Assembly (NCBI GenBank): GCA_910587105.1
Contig: CAJUMB010000067.1
Location: forward strand, 1 to 16,909
Direction of reading: 5' to 3'
Source: an uncultured Lachnospiraceae bacterium
GTDB taxonomy: Bacteria > Bacillota > Clostridia > Lachnospirales > Lachnospiraceae
Length of the DNA stretch: 16,909 nt
Shown: one piece after another, positions 12,555 to 16,909 of the stretch
Layout of the letters: every line of letters starts with the position of its first letter
How positions within the stretch are numbered: position 1 is the stretch's first letter
Notes under the pieces: model-generated
Told to the model about the DNA's origin: nothing
What the model saw: the letters and a program-made list of their open reading frames with translations, nothing else
The model's database searches: none
Program-made: the position numbers and the translations under genes

Positions 12555-14467
12555 TGGCAGGACCAAAAGGGATATCGGCGCGTGTCCGTGCCAAAGGAGC
12601 TGCCCATGTGGAGAATCCGGGAAAAGTTTTTCTGCGGCTGATGAAATATATTCTGCAGAACTATCTGATTCATTATATAGTTGTGGCTGTTCTGATTTTT
12701 ATCAGTGTTCTGGCGAATGTACAGGGGACTCTGTTTATGCGGAACCTGATTGACGAGTATATTACACCTATGCTGCTGGCCCAATCGCCGGATTTTACCC
12801 CTTTATCGGGGGCAGTGGCCCGGGTTGCCGGGCTGTATGGGGTGGGAGTGGTGTCCACATTTGCGTACAACCGGATTCTGATTAATGTGACCCAGGGAAC
12901 TCTGCGCAGGTTCCGGGACGACTTGTTTACCCATATGCAGCGGCTTCCCATTTCGTATTTTGATACCCATGCCCACGGGGATTTGATGTCTGTATATACC
13001 AATGACGCGGACACACTGCGCCAGATGATCAGCCAGAGTATGCCCCAGGTGTTCAACAGCATGATTACCATTGTCAGTGTTTTGATCAGCATGTTGATTC
13101 TGAACGTTCCTCTCACTTTGATTACACTGGTGATGGTGTCTGTGATGTTGTTTGTGAGCAAGAAGCTTGTAGGTACCAGCGGGACTTTTTTTGCCAGACA
13201 GCAAAAAGATCTGGGCGCTGTCAATGGATTTATTGAGGAGATGATGAATGGTCAGAAGGTAGTAAAAGTTTTCTGCCATGAAAAGGAAAACATAGAGAAT
13301 TTCCGCAGGATTAATAACCAGCTTTTTGACAGTGCCAACAAAGCTCATGCCTTTGCCAATATGCTGGGGCCGGTGAGTATGCAGATGGGGAATATCAGTT
13401 ATGTAGTCTGCGCCATTGCTGGCAGTGTGCTGGCGTTAAATGGTGTGGGTGGGTTCACGCTGGGCGGCCTGGCCAGTTTTCTGGCTTTTAACAGGAGTTT
13501 TAATATGCCCATCAATCAGGTGAGCCAGCAGTTTAACGCTATTGTCATGGCCATGGCAGGCGCCCAGCGGATGTTCGCCCTGATGGATGAGGAGCCGGAG
13601 ATTGACCAGGGATATGTGGTGCTGGTGAATGTCAGAGAGGAAAACGGCCGTCTGATTGAAACTCAGGAGCGCACCGGGCGGTGGGCCTGGAAACATACCC
13701 ACCAGGCGGACGGATCTGTGGACTATGTGGAAGTCAAAGGTGATGTGGTATTTGACGGGGTGGATTTCGGCTACGATGATAGAAAAATCGTACTTCACGA
13801 TGTGAAATTGTATGCCACGCCCGGCCAGAAAATTGCGTTTGTGGGTTCTACGGGGGCTGGTAAAACGACCATTACCAATCTGATCAATCGGTTTTATGAT
13901 ATCCAGGATGGGAAAATCCGCTATGATGGGATCAATGTGAATAAGATTAAAAAAGATGATCTCCGCCGTTCTCTGGGAATGGTACTCCAGGATACCCATC
14001 TGTTTACTGGGACAGTGGCGGATAATATCCGGTATGGCAAGCTGGACGCCTCTGATGAGGAAGTGATTGCAGCTGCCAGGCTGGCCAATGCAGACGGTTT
14101 TATCCGGAGGCTTCCGGAAGGGTACGACACACTGCTCACTGGAGACGGGGCCAATTTAAGCCAGGGACAGCGGCAGCTTCTGGCCATCGCCCGGGCGGCT
14201 ATTGCAGATCCGCCTGTTCTGATTCTGGATGAGGCAACCAGCTCCATTGATACCCGGACGGAGCGGATTGTACAGGACGGCATGGATAAGCTGATGCAGG
14301 GGCGTACCACATTTGTCATTGCCCACCGGCTGTCAACGGTAAAAAATGCGGACTGTATTATGGTGCTGGAACAGGGCAGGATCATCGAACGGGGAACCCA
14401 CCAGGAGCTAATCGACCAAAAGGGCAGGTATTATCAGCTCTATACGGGGAATTTACAAGCGGATTAA
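12554..14467 (+). CDS. ABC exporter half-transporter with canonical ATPase (heterodimer subunit 2)
   Basis: Partner of the preceding gene, starting at the A of its stop codon, so translation is probably coupled. The 637 residues comprise a cytosolic N-terminus, a six-helix membrane domain (about 35-335), and the ATPase (395-625). All catalytic motifs are intact: Walker A GSTGAGKTT (431-439), Walker B LILDEA (556-561) with the catalytic Glu, and the switch His in IAHRLS (589-594). Its signature is LSQGQRQL, with Gln in place of the second residue's usual Gly. Between the two domains is an extra segment of about 40 residues (353-393, containing ENGRLIETQERTGRWAWK) seen in many clostridial heterodimer subunits of this kind. 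No regulator or peptide precursor gene is adjacent, so a drug, lipid or peptide substrate cannot be chosen. Confidence 0.94.
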   Translation: MAGPKGISARVRAKGAAHVENPGKVFLRLMKYILQNYLIHYIVVAVLIFISVLANVQGTLFMRNLIDEYITPMLLAQSPDFTPLSGAVARVAGLYGVGVVSTFAYNRILINVTQGTLRRFRDDLFTHMQRLPISYFDTHAHGDLMSVYTNDADTLRQMISQSMPQVFNSMITIVSVLISMLILNVPLTLITLVMVSVMLFVSKKLVGTSGTFFARQQKDLGAVNGFIEEMMNGQKVVKVFCHEKENIENFRRINNQLFDSANKAHAFANMLGPVSMQMGNISYVVCAIAGSVLALNGVGGFTLGGLASFLAFNRSFNMPINQVSQQFNAIVMAMAGAQRMFALMDEEPEIDQGYVVLVNVREENGRLIETQERTGRWAWKHTHQADGSVDYVEVKGDVVFDGVDFGYDDRKIVLHDVKLYATPGQKIAFVGSTGAGKTTITNLINRFYDIQDGKIRYDGINVNKIKKDDLRRSLGMVLQDTHLFTGTVADNIRYGKLDASDEEVIAAARLANADGFIRRLPEGYDTLLTGDGANLSQGQRQLLAIARAAIADPPVLILDEATSSIDTRTERIVQDGMDKLMQGRTTFVIAHRLSTVKNADCIMVLEQGRIIERGTHQELIDQKGRYYQLYTGNLQAD

Positions 14468-14508
14468 AAGTGGATTAAAATTCTAACAAAATTTACCGCG
14501 TATGCTTC

Positions 14509-14537
14509 TTGTAAATTCACATAGAATATAGTATAAT
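14509..14537 (+). promoter_or_regulatory. Promoter of the 6S RNA gene
   Basis: TTGTAA (14509-14514) and TATAAT (14532-14537) with a 17-base spacer; start expected near 14545. It lies 41 bases past the ABC operon, which has no obvious terminator of its own. Confidence 0.8.
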
Positions 14538-14572
14538 CTATTTAGCCGTTAAGAAACAGCGGTTTATATGAC

Positions 14573-14757
14573 GGGATGAATGCCTGAAATGTGCGATACC
14601 CCCTATTATTTTGAACCTACATTTACGTTTATGGGATTCCTAGATTGTTGAATAGATGTCAGACCTCAAGTCGTGGTAGACAGAAGTTCAATTGCGGTTA
14701 CCCACCTAGCAGTTCAGCTAGGCGTCAAAATATAGGCAACGGCATTTCGGGTTCACC
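14573..14757 (+). ncRNA. ssrS: 6S RNA (SsrS)
   Basis: 6S RNA mimics an open promoter and binds housekeeping RNA polymerase to tune transcription as growth slows. The closing stem is visible: CCTGAAATG (14583-14591) pairs with CATTTCGGG (14743-14751), and TGAA/TTCA just outside extends it. The 3' side reads GGCAACGGCATTTCGGG, resembling the 3' closing arm of known 6S RNAs. Between are a long imperfect rod (GATACCCC near 14595 against GGGAT near 14633), AGACCTCAAGTCGTGGTAGAC typical of the central region in clostridial 6S, and a perfect CCTAGC/GCTAGG hairpin (14705-14722). Size of about 185 bases fits. A promoter sits upstream and a terminator downstream, and no reading frame covers the region. 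Exact ends are estimated; the family call is from recalled pattern, not a covariance search. Confidence 0.78.
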
Positions 14758-14767
14758 AAGGATAAAG

Positions 14768-14793
14768 AGAGAGTCAGACAATGACTCTCTTTT
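14768..14793 (+). terminator. Terminator of the 6S RNA gene
   Basis: AGAGAGTCA (14768-14776) and TGACTCTCT (14782-14790) form a perfect 9-bp stem with a 5-base loop, followed by TTT and a second T-run a few bases later. Confidence 0.8.
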
Positions 14794-14851
14794 GCTGATT
14801 TTAAGGAGCTGTAGATAAATAAGTGATACAGTTTGGAGAGGAATAAGGTAT

Positions 14852-15916
14852 ATGAACATAATGAAAAGGAGCTTCGGCTTTACCGCAGAGGGGAAAGAGG
14901 CGTATATTTACCGCTTGTCAAATGCCAGCGGTGCGTATATAGAGGTGACAAATTATGGAGCCTGCCTGGTATCAGTAATGGTGCCAGACCGGGAGGGAAA
15001 GCTGACAGATGTGGTGCTGGGGTATGATACTTTGGAGGAATATGAGAATGGCCGGGCCCATTTCGGCGCTGTGATAGGCCGCAATGCCAACCGCATCAGC
15101 CAGGCGCGGGCAGAGATTTCTGGAAAAACCTATCAGCTGGCAGCTAACAACGGGGAAAATAATCTGCACAGCGGGCCAAATAATTATGAGTACCGTCTGT
15201 GGGAGGAGATAGAGACAGATGACGGGGACAACAGTGTAACCTTTGGTCTGCTTAGTCCAGACGGTGACCAGGGATTTCCCGGGAATTTCCGTATTATGGT
15301 AAAATATAAATTTTCCAGGGGAAGTGAAGTAAGTATTCAGTATATGGGCAGCAGTGATGCCGATACAGTTTCCAATATGACAAATCACAGCTATTTTAAT
15401 CTGAACGGCCATGACCAGGGCTGTATTAGTGATCACTGGGTGAAACTTAAAGCCCATAGTTTTACCCCTGTGAAAGACAGCGGAGCCATCCCCACAGGGG
15501 AGATTCTTCCGGTGCAGGGGACGGTGATGGATTTTACCATGGGGAAAATCATAGGGCAGGATTTGGACGGTGATGATGAACAGGTTCGTTATGGAGGCGG
15601 ATTTGACCATAACTTCGTCTGTGACCATTACAATCAGGGGTGCAAGAGGGTGATTGCCCAGGTACTGGGGCCCAAAACAGGTATTGTGATGGAAGTGCTG
15701 TCGGACCTGCCAGGGGTGCAGTTTTATACAGGGAATTTTATCAGGGAACAGACAGGGAAGAAAGGCTGTACTTATCACAGGAGAGAGGGGTTGTGCTTGG
15801 AGACACAGTATTTTCCCAACAGCGTGAATGAGGAGAACTTTGAATCGCCTCTGCTGGAAGCGGGAAAGTCCTATCGGACAGAGACAGTTTATCGTTTTGG
15901 TGTGGAAAAGAAATAG
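14852..15916 (+). CDS. galM: Aldose 1-epimerase (mutarotase)
   Basis: Interconverts the alpha and beta anomers of aldoses such as D-galactose and D-glucose, feeding the Leloir pathway. The 354-residue chain is full family length, with the expected landmarks in order: NYGACLVSVMVPDREG near 33-48, GRNANRIS near 76-83, NNLHSGP near 102-108 (first catalytic His region), NHSYFNLNGH near 177-186 (second catalytic His), GGGFDHNFV near 249-257, and LCLETQYFPNSVN near the C-terminus with the catalytic Glu. It has no signal peptide, so it is cytosolic. A GGAGAGGAATAAGG stretch lies just before ATG 14852. It follows the 6S terminator by 59 bases; no clear promoter is seen there. The next gene starts 14 bases after its stop, so the two are probably co-transcribed. 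Confidence 0.95.
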   Translation: MNIMKRSFGFTAEGKEAYIYRLSNASGAYIEVTNYGACLVSVMVPDREGKLTDVVLGYDTLEEYENGRAHFGAVIGRNANRISQARAEISGKTYQLAANNGENNLHSGPNNYEYRLWEEIETDDGDNSVTFGLLSPDGDQGFPGNFRIMVKYKFSRGSEVSIQYMGSSDADTVSNMTNHSYFNLNGHDQGCISDHWVKLKAHSFTPVKDSGAIPTGEILPVQGTVMDFTMGKIIGQDLDGDDEQVRYGGGFDHNFVCDHYNQGCKRVIAQVLGPKTGIVMEVLSDLPGVQFYTGNFIREQTGKKGCTYHRREGLCLETQYFPNSVNEENFESPLLEAGKSYRTETVYRFGVEKK

Positions 15917-15930
15917 GTAAGAGGTAGTTC

Positions 15931-16791
15931 ATGAATAAAAACGCAGCTGAGGCAGTGAATTCCATTAAGGGCTTTGTGAACCGGGCTTTTAGGGATCATG
16001 TAAGTGCATATGCAGCACAGGCGGCATATTTTATCATTTTATCATTTATCCCATTTATCTTATTTCTGCTCACCATTGTCCGATATACACCTTTGACCCA
16101 GATGATGGTCAGGCAGGTGATCGCGGAAATCTGCCCGGAGAATTTCCGGGGTCTGGTGCTCTCTATTGTAAATGAAGTATACGGGAAGACCAGTGCGGTG
16201 GTGCCGATTACCCTTTTGCTGTCACTGTGGTCTTCGGGAAAAGGTGTGCAGGCCATTACCAACGGTCTGAATACCATTTACCATGTGGAAGAAACCAGGG
16301 ACTGGTTTACCACCAGGCTCTGGTCGGTATTTTATACATTTGCGTTTGTGGTGGCGGTGATTGTGAGTCTGGTGCTTCTGGTGTTCGGCAACAGTCTTCA
16401 GAAAAGCCTGACGCTTTGGCAGCCCTGGCTTGGCAGGCTGATTGCCCAGATTATCGGGGCCAGGACGCTGACTGCCTTTTTGTTTTTGATGGCAGTATTT
16501 CTGGCCTTGTATAAGGTTCTGCCAAACAGAAAAGCCACTTTTAAAAGCCAGATGCCGGGGGCGTTTCTCACGGCTGTGGCATGGATGGTATTCTCCTATG
16601 CGTTTTCTCTGTATTATACATTTTTTCCCAATACATTGAACATGTATGGCAGTTTCGCAACCATTATCTTGATTATGCTGTGGATGTATATCTGTATGAA
16701 TATTGTACTGTATGGGGCAGAGGTGAATGCTTATTTCGAGAATTCTTTCAGAGATGCGCAGAGACATGCACGGGAGTGGATGAGTAAGTGA
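15931..16791 (+). CDS. YihY/BrkB family inner membrane protein
   Basis: A 286-residue integral membrane protein of the YihY/virulence factor BrkB family; despite old annotations it is not ribonuclease BN, and its role is unsettled (envelope or export functions have been proposed). About six hydrophobic helices are visible: roughly 28-48, 90-105, 130-155, 178-197, 208-230 and 240-262. Family hallmarks include AYAAQAAYFIILSFIPF near the N-terminus, SLWSSGKGVQAITNGLNTIY near 98-117, and GSFATIILIMLWMYICMNIV followed by GAEVNA. AGAGG lies about 8 bases before ATG 15931, and the gene follows galM by 14 bases. Its stop codon is only 8 bases from the left end of an inverted-repeat element, whose hairpin may serve as the 3' end of this transcript. 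Confidence 0.92.
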   Translation: MNKNAAEAVNSIKGFVNRAFRDHVSAYAAQAAYFIILSFIPFILFLLTIVRYTPLTQMMVRQVIAEICPENFRGLVLSIVNEVYGKTSAVVPITLLLSLWSSGKGVQAITNGLNTIYHVEETRDWFTTRLWSVFYTFAFVVAVIVSLVLLVFGNSLQKSLTLWQPWLGRLIAQIIGARTLTAFLFLMAVFLALYKVLPNRKATFKSQMPGAFLTAVAWMVFSYAFSLYYTFFPNTLNMYGSFATIILIMLWMYICMNIVLYGAEVNAYFENSFRDAQRHAREWMSK

Positions 16792-16799
16792 GCCGCAGG

Positions 16800-16872
16800 G
16801 CGTGTTTGAAAAATGCTTTATGTCAACCGTGTGTCACAGTTTTTGGCATAAATGAATTTTCAAACACGCTCT
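16800..16872. repeat. MITE-like inverted-repeat element, short 73-bp copy
   Basis: Read on the minus strand, it starts AGAGCGTGTTTGAAAATT (16855-16872), keeps the first 28 or so bases of the 7015 copy, skips about 105 bp of its interior, and resumes at AACTGTGACACACGGTTGAC through to the right end. The left edge in plus orientation is GGGCGTG rather than GAGCGTG, one terminal mismatch. It is an internal-deletion derivative of the 179-bp form and can fold into one long hairpin. Confidence 0.8.
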
Positions 16873-16909
16873 AGAGCGTGTTTGAAAAATACAATGTTTT
16901 AGTCAATTT
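16873..16909. repeat. Start of a further inverted-repeat element, cut by the window edge
   Basis: AGAGCGTGTTTGAAAAAT begins right after the CGCTCT that ends the previous copy, so the two meet as CGCTCTAGAGCG. The bases after the terminal repeat (ACAATGTTTTAGTC...) do not match the interior of the other copies, so this may be a different subfamily or only a shared terminus. Confidence 0.6.

Noticed and set aside
14540..14760. Cobalamin-type riboswitch or group II intron fragment in front of galM
   Set aside because: No conserved B12-box or intron domain V was seen; the closing stem, size and downstream terminator fit 6S RNA.

Overview
The window looks like a chromosomal segment from a Gram-positive, low-to-mid GC anaerobe of the Lachnospiraceae (Blautia-like). 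This rests on the class B sortase, SleB-type hydrolase, DUF951 protein, Firmicutes-style 6S RNA, strong AGGAGG ribosome binding sites and a type I-C-like CRISPR repeat. Genus level is inference only; no database search was possible.

Layout. (1) 1-577: a short CRISPR array of 8 repeats and 7 spacers, with no cas gene in view. (2) 578-3290: a graveyard of mobile DNA. It holds a frameshifted N-terminal piece of an IS630-type transposase, a reverse-strand scrap of an IS3 OrfA, one intact small housekeeping-type gene (DUF951), and a decayed IS110-family element. The two flanks of the IS110 element are the two halves of a small dispersed repeat. (3) 3353-5873, minus strand: a probable three-gene unit of class B sortase, an unrecognised coiled-coil protein and a sirtuin, driven by one good promoter. 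(4) 5936-6946, plus strand: a divergent promoter, a structured leader and a membrane-anchored SleB-like cell-wall hydrolase, closed by a strong terminator. (5) 7015-7193: a complete 179-bp inverted-repeat element. (6) 7279-10698: threonine synthase (thrC) and a PEP-carboxykinase-like gene, each with its own promoter. (7) 10803-14467: two overlapping ABC-exporter half-transporters forming a heterodimer with one degenerate ATP site. (8) 14509-14793: a 6S RNA gene with promoter and terminator. (9) 14852-16791: galM (aldose 1-epimerase) and a YihY/BrkB-family membrane protein. (10) 16800-16909: a short copy of the same inverted-repeat element, followed directly by the start of another.

The chromosomal genes are core metabolism, envelope and export functions in small independent transcription units. 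The most notable structure is the inverted-repeat (MITE-like) family with termini AGAGCGTGTTTGAAAA. It occurs as a full 179-bp form, a roughly 73-bp deletion form, a copy split by an IS110 element, a possible minimal fold-back, and a tandem junction. Two copies show a paired base change that keeps an internal hairpin.
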